NCBI RefSeq assembly: GCF_003583985.1 | Contig: NZ_QXML01000010.1 | Coordinates: 1 to 64,000 of the forward strand | From: Algoriphagus lacus | GTDB lineage: Bacteria; Bacteroidota; Bacteroidia; Cytophagales; Cyclobacteriaceae | Reading direction: 5' to 3' | Length of the DNA: 64,000 nt | Part shown: positions 8,547 to 17,308 of the stretch, piece by piece | Layout of the letters: each line of letters begins with the position of its first letter | Position numbering within the stretch: the first letter of the stretch is position 1 | Made by a program: the position numbers and the translations under genes | Notes under the pieces: model-generated | What the model was told of the DNA's origin: nothing | The model's input: only the letters and a program-made list of their open reading frames with translations | Database searches by the model: none

Positions 8547-9423
8547 GCAATTTGGAGGTTTTATTATCACTTACCAGAGACCTGAAGACCTGCTGAATAC
8601 TATCAATCAGGTGTTTGCACAGTCCTTCCCTCCACAAAAGTTATGGATTATCGATAATTCCGCAGATCAGGTTACCAAAACAGCAATTCAAAATCTGAAT
8701 GATCCTAGGTTAGTGTACTATGCTGTCGGATATAATTCAGGTCCGGCTGGGGCTGCAAAAATCGGATTGGAAATGTTAACAAAAGAAGGATTTCAATGGA
8801 TTTATTGGGGAGATGATAATGACCCTCCGCCTTATCCCTATACTTTTGAACGTTTATTTTCGCTCATCCAATCCAACCTCCACCTGAAAGTTGGTCAGGT
8901 GGGGGTTGTTGGACAACGATTTGATAAAAATCTAGGGAAAACCTTAAGACTTAAAAATATCGAATTGGAACAAAGTCCTGTTGTGGCAGTAGATACAATC
9001 TCCGGAAACCAATCCAAGATTATTAATTCGGCTGTCATAAGAGAAGGAATCTTGACATCACCGGAGCTTTTCTTTGGATTTGAAGAATTGGATTTTGATC
9101 TGAAAATGGGAAGTTCTGGTTACCTATCCTTGGTTGATTCCAGGATATTTTTGGAGTTAAGGGAGAAGTATCAAAGAGCTCAATTTGAAAGACCTGTTTA
9201 CAGTAAAAAATCCTCTAACTCTATTTCAAGGGAATATTACAGCATTCGAAATTTACTTTGGATTTTAAGGAAAAACCGAATGATGGTTGCCTATTGGATA
9301 AACGTAGGAAAATCAATTTCAAAAATGCTAATAGGTTTTCGATTTGGATGGAATTATGGAGTTTTGAATATGAACATAGTATTCAAAGGTTTAAAAGATG
9401 GGGTATTAAAGGGATTAGAATGA
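8539..9423 (+). CDS. Glycosyltransferase family 2 protein, galactofuranosyltransferase-like
   Basis: The 294-residue protein begins GGFIITYQRPEDLLNTINQV, followed by WIIDNSAD, GYNSGPAGAAKIGLEM and IYWGDDNDPPP. The NSGPAGA and WGDDNDPP pattern resembles GlfT-like and rhamnosyl GT2 enzymes of the kind that read a donor through a DDxD site. It starts at ATG 8539, overlapping the preceding gene by 8 bp, and ends in ATGA shared with the FkbM methyltransferase. The exact sugar is unknown. Confidence 0.8.
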   Translation: MDKQFGGFIITYQRPEDLLNTINQVFAQSFPPQKLWIIDNSADQVTKTAIQNLNDPRLVYYAVGYNSGPAGAAKIGLEMLTKEGFQWIYWGDDNDPPPYPYTFERLFSLIQSNLHLKVGQVGVVGQRFDKNLGKTLRLKNIELEQSPVVAVDTISGNQSKIINSAVIREGILTSPELFFGFEELDFDLKMGSSGYLSLVDSRIFLELREKYQRAQFERPVYSKKSSNSISREYYSIRNLLWILRKNRMMVAYWINVGKSISKMLIGFRFGWNYGVLNMNIVFKGLKDGVLKGLE

Positions 9424-10127
9424 ATAAAAGAATTTATACTTCTCTTGGCTACAGGCTTCAAAATCTATCTACCTATTTCAAGTCTTTTGATTTTGAAAAG
9501 AAGTATGGGCATCTCATAATCCGAAGAGGGGATTCGGATATCCGGGTATTTAAGCAGATTTTTTTGGATGAGGTGTATCATTTCTTTCCCGAAAGATTTG
9601 ATCCTCAGGTGATTGTGGATGCAGGTGCCAATGTGGGTTACTCCCCGGTATGGTTTGCTTCAAAATTTCCATCAGCAAAGATCTATGCCATAGAACCTGT
9701 TCTTTCTAATTTTAGAATTTTGGAAAAAAACACAGGGAAAAATCCCTGTATAATTCCAATCCAAGCAGGACTCTGGTATGAAAATGTAAATTTGAAAATC
9801 CATGATCCCAAAATCGGAAGCTGGGGATTTGAAACCCATGCCGCAGATCCCGTAGAAAAAGCTGGTGTTGAGGGCATAACTATTTCTGGTCTGATGGAAA
9901 GATATGGTCTTTCTAGAATCGATCTTTTAAAGATTGATATTGAAGGGGCAGAATTTGAATTGTTTAAATACAATTCCTCTGAATGGCTTTCAAAAGTCAA
10001 CATGATGATGATTGAGGTTCATGATCGCCTCAAGCCCGGATGCAGTAAATTGATTGATGAGGTTGTTACCCCATTTGGATTTCAGAAGTTCCTTACCAAA
10101 GAACTCACAATCTATTACAAAAGCTAA
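9420..10127 (+). CDS. FkbM family methyltransferase
   Basis: A 235-residue enzyme with the FkbM core: VIVDAGANVGYSPVWFASKF (motif I), YAIEPVLSNFRILEKN (acidic motif II), and IDLLKIDIEGAEFELF, the family signature. The frame runs open from 9258, but that stretch lies inside the GT2 gene; ATG 9420 overlaps its stop as ATGA and gives the normal family length. FkbM enzymes O-methylate sugars or other hydroxyls. Here the substrate is probably a glycan residue. It is followed directly by another GT2 gene, without a gap. Confidence 0.85.
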   Translation: MNKRIYTSLGYRLQNLSTYFKSFDFEKKYGHLIIRRGDSDIRVFKQIFLDEVYHFFPERFDPQVIVDAGANVGYSPVWFASKFPSAKIYAIEPVLSNFRILEKNTGKNPCIIPIQAGLWYENVNLKIHDPKIGSWGFETHAADPVEKAGVEGITISGLMERYGLSRIDLLKIDIEGAEFELFKYNSSEWLSKVNMMMIEVHDRLKPGCSKLIDEVVTPFGFQKFLTKELTIYYKS

Positions 10128-11000
10128 ATGGAGAAGTACAGTGTTGCGCTCATAATAGTCACCTTCAATAGATTGAAAACACTAAAAAGGAATCTGGAAT
10201 TTGTAAGAAGGCAAAAAAGACTTCCAGAATATGTGGTGATTGTGGAGAATGGGAGCACAGATGGAACTCTCGAATTTTTAGAATCCCAGTCTGAGCTTGA
10301 TTTTTTACCAATTGGGGAAAATATCGGCTGGTCCGGAGGTTTGGATGCCGGAATGACCTTTGCAAAGCAAAAATGGAATCCGGATTTTTTCTGGCTGATG
10401 GATGACGATAGTTTTCCCAATGCCGATGTTTTATCGACTTTGATTTCCAAACTCTCAGTGCAAAATGAACCGGGAATTATGGGTTTGATTGGGTGTAACT
10501 TTAAATACGGAATGCCTTATGTGCCAGAACCTGCACCTAATGTCAGAGAAGTTGATTTCGTATTAGTGGATAATGCCTTGATTTCAAAAGAGGTAGTGGA
10601 AAAAATTGGCAACCTCGATCCAGGTTATTTTATCATGGCAGAGGATTATGAATATTGTAAAAGGGCGAAGAAATACGGATTCAAAGTTTGGCTTTGGAGA
10701 GATGGGAATGAATTAGTTGAGAGATTGCATTTGGGAAGTCAACTTTCTTCCAGATCAATTATTTGGCGAGGTTATTACCATTCCAGAAATCATCTATTAA
10801 TTCTAAGAGATTATCCTTCTCTAAAAGACAGCCTTGGGTATATCCATCGGCATGGGAAATTTATCCTTCACGCCGTTTTATTTGGTAAGAATAAATGGGA
10901 AGTGGTTAAATTCCGATTTATGGGTATTTGGGATGGGCTAAGAGGAATAAAGGGGAAAAGAGTAGATCCACTTACCCTTAAAAGGATTCCTTTAAAATAA
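10128..11000 (+). CDS. Glycosyltransferase family 2 protein, GlfT-like
   Basis: A 290-residue GT-A enzyme: VALIIVTFNRLKTLKRNLE, IVENGSTDGTLEFLE, NIGWSGGLDAGM, and FFWLMDDDSFPN as the metal-binding site. The N-x-GWSGG and W-x-MDDD motifs match GT2 enzymes related to galactofuranosyl and rhamnosyl transferases. AEDYEYCKRAKKYGFKVWL is the later acid-rich segment. ATG follows the FkbM stop immediately. It is the second GlfT-like enzyme of the locus. Donor not predictable. Confidence 0.83.
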   Translation: MEKYSVALIIVTFNRLKTLKRNLEFVRRQKRLPEYVVIVENGSTDGTLEFLESQSELDFLPIGENIGWSGGLDAGMTFAKQKWNPDFFWLMDDDSFPNADVLSTLISKLSVQNEPGIMGLIGCNFKYGMPYVPEPAPNVREVDFVLVDNALISKEVVEKIGNLDPGYFIMAEDYEYCKRAKKYGFKVWLWRDGNELVERLHLGSQLSSRSIIWRGYYHSRNHLLILRDYPSLKDSLGYIHRHGKFILHAVLFGKNKWEVVKFRFMGIWDGLRGIKGKRVDPLTLKRIPLK

Positions 11001-11010
11001 CTTAATCAAT

Positions 11011-11547
11011 ATGGGTATTACCCAAGATCAATACCGATATACAAAAAAAGGATGGGGATCATTTTTAAAAATGTATCTGACCAATCCCTGCTTTAGATTT
11101 GTGGTGTTTTTAAGGGCTTCATCCCATTTTTCCAGATTCAATCCTCTTGGCTTGATAGCTCGGATTTTTCTCCATATTAACAAGTCTTCCTATGGGATTC
11201 AAATCCCGCATATTACAAAAATTGGCAAAGGACTGTTCATTGGACATTACGGAGCAATTGTAGTTTCAAACGAGGCGGTGATTGGTGACAACTGTAATTT
11301 AGCCCAAGGATCAACCATTGGAAGAATTAATAAAGGGCCTAGGAAAGGAGCTCCGAAAATTGGGAATAGAGTCTGGATTGGTGCAAATGCAGTATTGGTG
11401 GGAAATATTAGCATAGGAGACAATGTTTTAATCGCGCCTCTTAGTTTTGTCAATTTTGATGTTCCTGCTAACTCTATGGTGTTGGGGAATCCTGCACAAA
11501 TCATTGAAGGAAAAACCTCTGAGGACTATATTAATTTCCACTTTTGA
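11011..11547 (+). CDS. Serine acetyltransferase-like left-handed beta-helix acyltransferase
   Basis: The 178-residue protein has an alpha-helical N-terminus (about 1-60) followed by hexapeptide repeats forming a left-handed parallel beta-helix: IGKGLFIGHYGAIVVS, AVIGDNCNLAQGSTIG, IGNRVWIGANAVLVGNISIG and VPANSMVLGNPA. This matches the CysE/LbH-SAT family, often used in glycan loci to O-acetylate sugars rather than to make cysteine. A role in glycan acetylation is inferred from the neighbours. The end overlaps the next GT4 gene as TTGA. Confidence 0.82.
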   Translation: MGITQDQYRYTKKGWGSFLKMYLTNPCFRFVVFLRASSHFSRFNPLGLIARIFLHINKSSYGIQIPHITKIGKGLFIGHYGAIVVSNEAVIGDNCNLAQGSTIGRINKGPRKGAPKIGNRVWIGANAVLVGNISIGDNVLIAPLSFVNFDVPANSMVLGNPAQIIEGKTSEDYINFHF

Positions 11548-12944
11548 AAATCCTTTTTACCCAAGATGCCTTAATCAATGCCGGAACAGAGCGGAGCAAT
11601 CTGGAATTGATATCCAGATTTTCTGAGAATTTGGAAGTCTCGGTAGTCTATTTCTATCCGAGGTATGAGTTGAAAGAAAATTACTTAGGAGCCGGGATTC
11701 GGCTCTTTTTTTTGGATATCCCCGAGAAATACCACCTGCTTAAGGGAATCTTGAGACTGGTCCAGCTAATCAAAAAAGAGAAACCCGATCTCCTGATCTC
11801 AAGTCTCTGGCGCGCAGATATCATCACTCGAATAGCATCGATGCTTACCGGTGTTCCCCTGATCGGTACTTTGGTCAATGACTCCTACAGCCCTATAGCC
11901 TGGACAGATAAAAAAGGGTTAAAACATAAGTTTGTCCATTGGTTGGATCGCCTTACCGCCGGTATCCCTATCCACTGGATCGCCAATGCCAATGTTTTGG
12001 CTGATTCACATGTCAAAACGCTTGGTTTAAATAGAGAAAAAATCTCGGTTGTTTACCGCGGCCGACCCGTTCCCGTCATTGCGAGGACGAGGTACGAGGA
12101 CGAAGCAATCTCTCAGAGAGAACATTCTTTTAATGAGGAGACTGCTTCGGCTGCTGAGGATTCTGAGGTAAGATCTAATTTAGCGGTTAGCAGCCTCGCA
12201 GTGACGGAGGACGTCATTGCGAGTGACGCAGGAGCGAAGCAATCTTTGAATGATTACGAACTTTCCCCCGAGGAGACTGCTTCGGCTTCGAATAGTCAAG
12301 AAATCAAATTAGGCATTCAGGAAGGAAGCCTCGCAGTGACGGGACCTATTCGAAACTTCATTTCCTATGGCCGGCTTTTGGAGCGTAAAGGCTTTCAGGA
12401 TGCCATCCGCGCATTTGCCCAAGTCCTGAAAACCTATCCCGACTGTACCCTGACTATTTTTGGTGAAGGTTCTTACCGAAAAGACTTGGAAAGCCTAATC
12501 CAAAACCTAGGATTAAATGGCTCCGTCTTTCTGCCAGGAAAAATTGATAATCCAAGCGAATTACTACTTGTCCAAGATTTTGGACAACCGAAACCCGAAA
12601 TCCGAAATCCGAAATCATTCGATTGTTTCATCTTTCCCTCCTGGTACGAAGGCTTCTCCGGAGCCTTGGTTGAAGCCATGATGGCAGGGATCCCGATCAT
12701 CGCCTCCGATATCCCGATGAATCTGGAAGCTGTTCAGTCCGGAAAAAGTGCTTTGGTGTTCCCTGTTGGAAATTGGGAGGCCATGGCTGAAAGGATGATA
12801 ACAGCAATTGAAAATCCCAAATTGATGCAAGAACTAGGTGATCAAGCCAGATCAGTTTCTGTTCAAAAATTTGACATCGAGGTGATTGCCAAACAATATG
12901 AAGCTTTGCTTAGAAAAATCCATCAGCAAAACCAAAAAGCATAA
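11544..12944 (+). CDS. Glycosyltransferase family 4 protein with in-frame repeat insertions
   Basis: This GT-B enzyme starts at TTG with KILFTQDALINAGTERSNLE. Its catalytic half has FISYGRLLERKGFQDAIRAF, LTIFGEGSYRKDLESLI and FIFPSWYEGFSGALVEAMMA with the usual E-x7-E motif. At 466 residues it is about 90 longer than typical. The excess is residues ~178-266, encoded by two adjacent copies of a palindromic repeat (12074-12341) found elsewhere in non-coding DNA. The site is the linker between the two Rossmann domains, just after VVYRG. A second small insertion (PKPEIRNPKS) precedes the FDCFIFPSWYEGF motif. The frame is intact, so the protein may still work. Confidence 0.85.
   Translation: MKILFTQDALINAGTERSNLELISRFSENLEVSVVYFYPRYELKENYLGAGIRLFFLDIPEKYHLLKGILRLVQLIKKEKPDLLISSLWRADIITRIASMLTGVPLIGTLVNDSYSPIAWTDKKGLKHKFVHWLDRLTAGIPIHWIANANVLADSHVKTLGLNREKISVVYRGRPVPVIARTRYEDEAISQREHSFNEETASAAEDSEVRSNLAVSSLAVTEDVIASDAGAKQSLNDYELSPEETASASNSQEIKLGIQEGSLAVTGPIRNFISYGRLLERKGFQDAIRAFAQVLKTYPDCTLTIFGEGSYRKDLESLIQNLGLNGSVFLPGKIDNPSELLLVQDFGQPKPEIRNPKSFDCFIFPSWYEGFSGALVEAMMAGIPIIASDIPMNLEAVQSGKSALVFPVGNWEAMAERMITAIENPKLMQELGDQARSVSVQKFDIEVIAKQYEALLRKIHQQNQKA
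12074..12341 (+). repeat. Two tandem copies of palindromic repeat A inside a GT4 gene
   Basis: Each unit (12074-12206 and 12212-12341) begins CGTCATTGCGAG, contains GAAGCAATCT, then GAGACTGCTTCGG, and ends CCTCGCAGTGACG. Ends and inner arms are inverted repeats that can fold back with only G-T wobble or single mismatches. The same unit recurs at 22984-23762 outside genes. Both copies are translated in frame with no stop. Confidence 0.85.
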
Positions 12945-14576
12945 ATGATTCGAATTGTCTTGTTGTTGGATTCATTGGAAGTTTCGGCTTGGGTTTATGA
13001 GTCTATTCTTCAGGTCACCAAAGTGCCCAATGCCCGTTTGGTTTTGGCAGTCATCAACGAATCACCTAAATCGAGCGGGAAAAAATCCCCCTTCCTTTAT
13101 CGGGTGTACCGATACCTGGATCGGAAACTTTTTTTGAAACAACCTGACGCATTCTCTAAGAAGAATCTGACCTCTATCCCCGGTTGGAATGTCCCCAAAC
13201 TACTGGCTCAACCTGTCCAAAAAAAGTACTCGGACTATTTTACTTCTGACACTCTCGAACAGATCAAATTATCCAAGCCGGATGTAATCCTTCGTTTTGG
13301 CTTTCGAATTATCAAAGGGGACATCTTGAATCTCGCACCCTTGGGAGTTTGGTCTTATCATCATGGAGACCCTCTACGATACAGGGGAGGTCCTCCCGGC
13401 TTTTGGGAGGTAATGAATCAGGAGGAAACTACCGGGGCAGTACTACTCCAACTCAGTGAAAAATTGGACGATGGTATGGTCCTATATCAGTCACATGCAC
13501 AAACAGATCCATTGTCTGTGCAGCGTAATGCAAACAAAGTATTTTGGACTTCCAGCTATTTTATTGCGAGGGTACTAAATGAAATTTCGGTATTGAGGTT
13601 GGAAAAATGGAAGAGAAAAGTTGAAAATTCTCAGGCTCCCAAAAAAGAGAAAGTTCCAATTTTAACTCCGCCTAATTCTTCAAAAATGATTTCCGCATGG
13701 TTAGGACTTTGGACCAGAAATTTTGCACGGAAGATTTCTGAAGGTTCAAAAAAGCCCTATTGGGAAATCACGGTGGCCAATCGTACTTCTGAGCAGGATG
13801 TTTTAAATCAAGCCTTTGAATTTAAAAAAACACCATTTCCTGAAAAGACCCTTGAAAAGGGTTCGTTTTGGGCTGATCCATTTCCTTTGGATTTTGAAGG
13901 GAAAACTTGGGTATTTTTCGAGGAGTTCGACTACTCTCAGAAGAAAGGGAAAATAGGAGTAGGACATTGGGACGGAAATACCCTGCAGAAAACAAAGGTC
14001 ATCTTGGAGGAAAACTGGCATTTATCCTATCCCTTTGTTTGGGAAGAAAATGGAAGTCATTTTTTGATCCCTGAATCTGCTGAGTCAGGCAAGTTATTCA
14101 TTTACAAATCCTTCGAATTTCCATATAAATGGGAAAGTCTCGGAGTATTTTTTGAAGGAGAAGCCTTTGATCCGACAATTTTAAAAAAGGACGGAATCTA
14201 TTGGCTGTTCGTCAATCGAAGACCTCATCCAGGAACTTCGGGGTTTGTGGAGCTTTATGTCTACTATTCAAAGAATCTGGTAAATCCAGATTGGATTCCT
14301 CATGCATTAAATCCCATCGTTTCGGATGTCCGATCTTCCAGGCCGGCAGGACGAATATTCGAGCAGGATGGTAAATTTTATAGACCTGCCCAAGATTCCG
14401 GGAGGCGCTATGGGCACCGAATTAAAATTCAGGAAATTCTTAGCCTGAGTGAATCAGAATATTCTGAAAAAACAGTCAGAATCATGGAAGGGGATGAGGA
14501 AAAAGGAGTTTTTGGAATGCATACCTTCAACTTTACCTCCTCCTGGATTTTTTCCGACGCCTATTCCAGAAAATGA
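12945..14576 (+). CDS. Formyltransferase-like / GINT1-like N-terminal domain fusion protein
   Basis: The 543-residue protein has two parts. Residues ~1-220 look like a formyl-transferase Rossmann domain: KPDVILRFGFRIIKGDIL, then GVWSYHHGDPLRYRGGPPGFW, where the H-x-G-D and RGGPP segments take the place of the formyltransferase HPSLLP site. Residues ~260-543 form a beta-propeller-like region with SFWADPFPLDFEGKTWVFFEE, YPFVWEENGSHFLIPES and EAFDPTILKKDGIYWLFVN, like the N-terminal domain of glucosamine inositolphosphorylceramide transferase 1. Such fusions occur in bacterial glycan loci. It may formylate or otherwise modify an amino sugar; function is not established. Confidence 0.65.
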   Translation: MIRIVLLLDSLEVSAWVYESILQVTKVPNARLVLAVINESPKSSGKKSPFLYRVYRYLDRKLFLKQPDAFSKKNLTSIPGWNVPKLLAQPVQKKYSDYFTSDTLEQIKLSKPDVILRFGFRIIKGDILNLAPLGVWSYHHGDPLRYRGGPPGFWEVMNQEETTGAVLLQLSEKLDDGMVLYQSHAQTDPLSVQRNANKVFWTSSYFIARVLNEISVLRLEKWKRKVENSQAPKKEKVPILTPPNSSKMISAWLGLWTRNFARKISEGSKKPYWEITVANRTSEQDVLNQAFEFKKTPFPEKTLEKGSFWADPFPLDFEGKTWVFFEEFDYSQKKGKIGVGHWDGNTLQKTKVILEENWHLSYPFVWEENGSHFLIPESAESGKLFIYKSFEFPYKWESLGVFFEGEAFDPTILKKDGIYWLFVNRRPHPGTSGFVELYVYYSKNLVNPDWIPHALNPIVSDVRSSRPAGRIFEQDGKFYRPAQDSGRRYGHRIKIQEILSLSESEYSEKTVRIMEGDEEKGVFGMHTFNFTSSWIFSDAYSRK

Positions 14577-15661
14577 AGATTTTTCAAGTTATCCAAAAAC
14601 CACAGGCTAGGGGTGTGGAATTATTTACCTCACTTTTATCCGAGGAATTGGTAAATCAAGGCCATGAAGTAATCTTAATTTCAATTTTTGAGGGAGAGTT
14701 CGTACTTCCGTTCACCGGAAGACAAATTCATTTAAACAGACCCTTAAAGAATAGACTTTGGGATTGGAAGGCCTGGAAGTCGTTTGCAGATTTGGTAAAA
14801 AAAGAATCTCCCGATATCATTCAGGCCAATGCCGGAGACACCTTGAAATTCACGGTATTATCCCGCTTGTTTTTTGGGTGGAAGGTTCCGGTGATTTTCA
14901 GAAATGCCTCCTTGATAAGCAGCTATATTTCCCATTTTTGGATCAAACAGTACAATGAGTTTTTGTTGAATCAGGTCGAGGGAATTGTTTCGGTAAGTCA
15001 GACGGCTCAGGAGGATATGCGTTCGTTTTTCAAGTTAAATAAACCGGAACTTCTTGTGATTCCCATAGGAGTAGAGACCAGGTTACAATCGATGTGTTCT
15101 CCAAAAGAAGGGAAAAGGGAATTGGTCCACATTGGCGGTTTCACTTTTGAAAAAAATCACGGGGAACTTTTGGATATTTTCCAACGCCTTTCCGATAAAG
15201 ATCCCAGCTTCCGCCTGATTTTAATTGGGGAAGGGCCGCTATGGAATCAGGTAAAAGCTGAGGTAAAAGCCAGGAATTTGGAGAATCAGGTCGAATTTTT
15301 TGGAAATGTGGGCCAGCCATTTTCCCATATTTCCAAGAATGCAATTCTTTTGCTCCCCAGTACAATTGAAGGACTTCCAGGGGTTATTTTGGAAGCTATG
15401 TTGCATCAGATTCCGGTGATTGCCTATGGAGTGGGAGGTATTCCGGAAGTTCTAAGAAACGGGGAAACCGGTTGGTGCGTTCCTCCCCAAAACACGAATG
15501 CCTTTGTCAAGGCTATCCAAGAAGTATTAACTATGGATAATGAACAAAAAATGGTGATTTTAAAACAAGCCTATCAAATGGTTTCAACCAACTATTCCCT
15601 TTCACAGATAAGCCTTCTATTTGAACAGTTCTATAGGTCTCTCCTTTCCACAAACAAGTAA
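14573..15661 (+). CDS. Glycosyltransferase family 4 protein
   Basis: A 362-residue GT-B enzyme. The N-terminal domain begins KIFQVIQKPQARGVELFTS; the linker is VIPIGVETR, and the C-terminal domain has LVHIGGFTFEKNHGELL, LILIGEGPLWNQVKAEV, NAILLLPSTIEGLPGVILEA and GVGGIPEVLRNGETGWCV. All are standard GT4 elements including the E-x7-E pair. ATG overlaps the preceding stop as ATGA. It is the last enzyme of the continuous operon; the following ~300 bp separates it from the membrane protein gene. Confidence 0.87.
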   Translation: MKIFQVIQKPQARGVELFTSLLSEELVNQGHEVILISIFEGEFVLPFTGRQIHLNRPLKNRLWDWKAWKSFADLVKKESPDIIQANAGDTLKFTVLSRLFFGWKVPVIFRNASLISSYISHFWIKQYNEFLLNQVEGIVSVSQTAQEDMRSFFKLNKPELLVIPIGVETRLQSMCSPKEGKRELVHIGGFTFEKNHGELLDIFQRLSDKDPSFRLILIGEGPLWNQVKAEVKARNLENQVEFFGNVGQPFSHISKNAILLLPSTIEGLPGVILEAMLHQIPVIAYGVGGIPEVLRNGETGWCVPPQNTNAFVKAIQEVLTMDNEQKMVILKQAYQMVSTNYSLSQISLLFEQFYRSLLSTNK

Positions 15662-15957
15662 TTTGAATTCTTCGGTTCTCAAATCCATCCTCAAATTTCA
15701 CGCTTAACGATTTAACGTTTAACTTTTAAAGAATCAACGTTTAACTTTTTCCCTTTCCCATCATTCATAATCTTTTATGATTCCGCTTTTTTGACAACAA
15801 ACCAAATTAAAGAGGCTTTAAAAATCAAATTCACCTGCTGTTGACTGTCGTCCGTGGTCAGTGGACGAATATCTGCAACATTCATAACCCTGAATTCTTG
15901 CACTGGCAGGATTGCGAATATTCATATTATCTTTAAACCAAACAATTTCCCTTTCCC
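15662..15957. other. Gene-free interval with AT-rich direct repeats
   Basis: About 300 bp between the GT4 gene and the membrane protein gene. It holds near-repeats of a TTAACGTTTAAC motif at 15705-15757 and, at 15840-15870, a GTC-GTGG-CAGTGGAC stretch like the one at 23520-23565 and 23765-23800. I see no coding sequence or clear terminator. Confidence 0.5.
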
Positions 15958-17178
15958 TTGCTCGGCGCTGCCTTACTTGTCTTTTTCCTCTTTTTCGCCT
16001 CCCAGCCTATTTTGGACAATCTCCAAAAAGAACACAAGTGGCTTAAGGCGGGCCTTCTGAACCAGATGTTTGCCTACCATATGTTTTTTGGTCTGGTGTA
16101 TTGGACTTATGCACAGTTCAATCGATCAGATTCAGTAAGTTATTTTGGAAGTTATAGGCTTTACCAAAATTGGTTTGATGCATTTGAACCGGGAACACTT
16201 TTTATCGAATGGGTCAATTATCCTTTTGCTAAGTGGTTTGGGTTTAATTATGACATGATGATGTTCCTGTCCACCTGGGTGGGATTTTGGGGCTTTGTAT
16301 ATTTCTACTGTTTCATGAAGGAAAACCTTCGCTTCAATCCAAAATTTGAAGGCTGGGATGCGATTACCATTTTTATGTTTTTGCCCAACATGCATTTTTG
16401 GACGGCATCTTTGGGAAAAGGAGCCTATATTTTTACCGGTTTGGCCCTATTGACATATGGACTTTCCTGGCCCGGAAAGCGAATTATCCATATGGTTTTG
16501 GGTGGATTTATTTGCTACATGATTCGACCTCACATCCTGTTTGCAGTGCTGATTGGAATGGGCGTGGGTTTTATTTTGGGTAAGGAAAAAGTCCCTACTT
16601 ATCAGAAATACCTTGCAGCATTCGGAGGGATTGCGATCAGTATTTTTGTTTACGAGGACTTGTTGGTTTTTTTGGGTTTTGACCCCAACAATGTGGTGGC
16701 CAGTTTTGAAGAAGAAACAGCACTCAACGCTCAGCGTCTTCAAGCAGCAGGATCTGCCGTTGATATGGCTTCCTATAGTTTGCCAATGAAGTTATTCACG
16801 TTTTGGTTTCGGCCCCTGTTTGTGGATTCTCCCAATGCTATTGGCTTGGTGGTCTCCATGGAAAATGCCTTATACATCTACATGTTTTCCAGGATTTTAA
16901 GAAAGAGTTTTATCGATTACATCCGGGTAGCACCGGCTATGGTAAAGATGGCGGCAATTGTTTTTATTTCCATTTCCATATCTATGACCTTTGTGATGTC
17001 CAATTTAGGCATCATTATCCGTCAAAAGTCCCAGATCATGTACTACATGCTCTTCGTGATCGTGGCCTTTATGGACTGGGAAAAAACCAATCGAATTAAG
17101 AAACGAGCAGAAATCTACAACCGAATCGTGGAAGAGGAGCGAAGAAACCGGGAATTGGCTGAAGCTCCCAGCGCTTGA
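15958..17178 (+). CDS. Multi-pass membrane protein, EpsG/Wzy-like polymerase candidate
   Basis: The 406-residue protein has roughly ten hydrophobic segments (for example LGAALLVFFLFFA, MMMFLSTWVGFWGFVYFY, GAYIFTGLALLTYGL, ILFAVLIGMGVGFIL) and a charged C-terminal tail. A large loop with polar residues (FNRSDSVSYFGSYRLYQNW), the FWTASLGKGAY motif after a membrane segment, and its place at the end of a glycan cluster resemble EpsG/Wzy polymerases or ligases. The frame is closed by TAA at 15934-15936 and has no ATG, so TTG 15958 is the only usable start. The N-terminus lies against repeat-like DNA and could be shortened. Assignment is by topology and context. Confidence 0.6.
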   Translation: MLGAALLVFFLFFASQPILDNLQKEHKWLKAGLLNQMFAYHMFFGLVYWTYAQFNRSDSVSYFGSYRLYQNWFDAFEPGTLFIEWVNYPFAKWFGFNYDMMMFLSTWVGFWGFVYFYCFMKENLRFNPKFEGWDAITIFMFLPNMHFWTASLGKGAYIFTGLALLTYGLSWPGKRIIHMVLGGFICYMIRPHILFAVLIGMGVGFILGKEKVPTYQKYLAAFGGIAISIFVYEDLLVFLGFDPNNVVASFEEETALNAQRLQAAGSAVDMASYSLPMKLFTFWFRPLFVDSPNAIGLVVSMENALYIYMFSRILRKSFIDYIRVAPAMVKMAAIVFISISISMTFVMSNLGIIIRQKSQIMYYMLFVIVAFMDWEKTNRIKKRAEIYNRIVEEERRNRELAEAPSA

Positions 17179-17186
17179 TTTTTATC

Positions 17187-17252
17187 CGTCATTGCGAGGG
17201 GAGCTCTGGAGGTTTGAAATGCTATATAAAGCCCAACTTCCCGAAGCAATCT
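17187..17252 (+). repeat. Left half of palindromic repeat A
   Basis: CGTCATTGCGAGG followed ~45 bp later by GAAGCAATCT, without the right-hand arm. It lies just after the stop codon of the polymerase-like gene. An isolated half suggests decay or incomplete spread of the element. Confidence 0.65.
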
Positions 17253-17308
17253 TTTTCCCATCCCACACTGGCGTAATTCCCCTCTGAACAACATTCCAGT
17301 TCCGCCGA

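Noticed and set aside
9258-9419. Earlier TTG start for the FkbM methyltransferase gene
   Set aside because: The added 54 residues lie in an alternate frame of the GT2 gene and have no FkbM resemblance; ATG 9420 with ATGA overlap is better.
15854-16060. 68-residue plus frame overlapping the start of the polymerase-like gene
   Set aside because: It overlaps the first membrane segments of the real gene in another frame and derives partly from repeat-like DNA.
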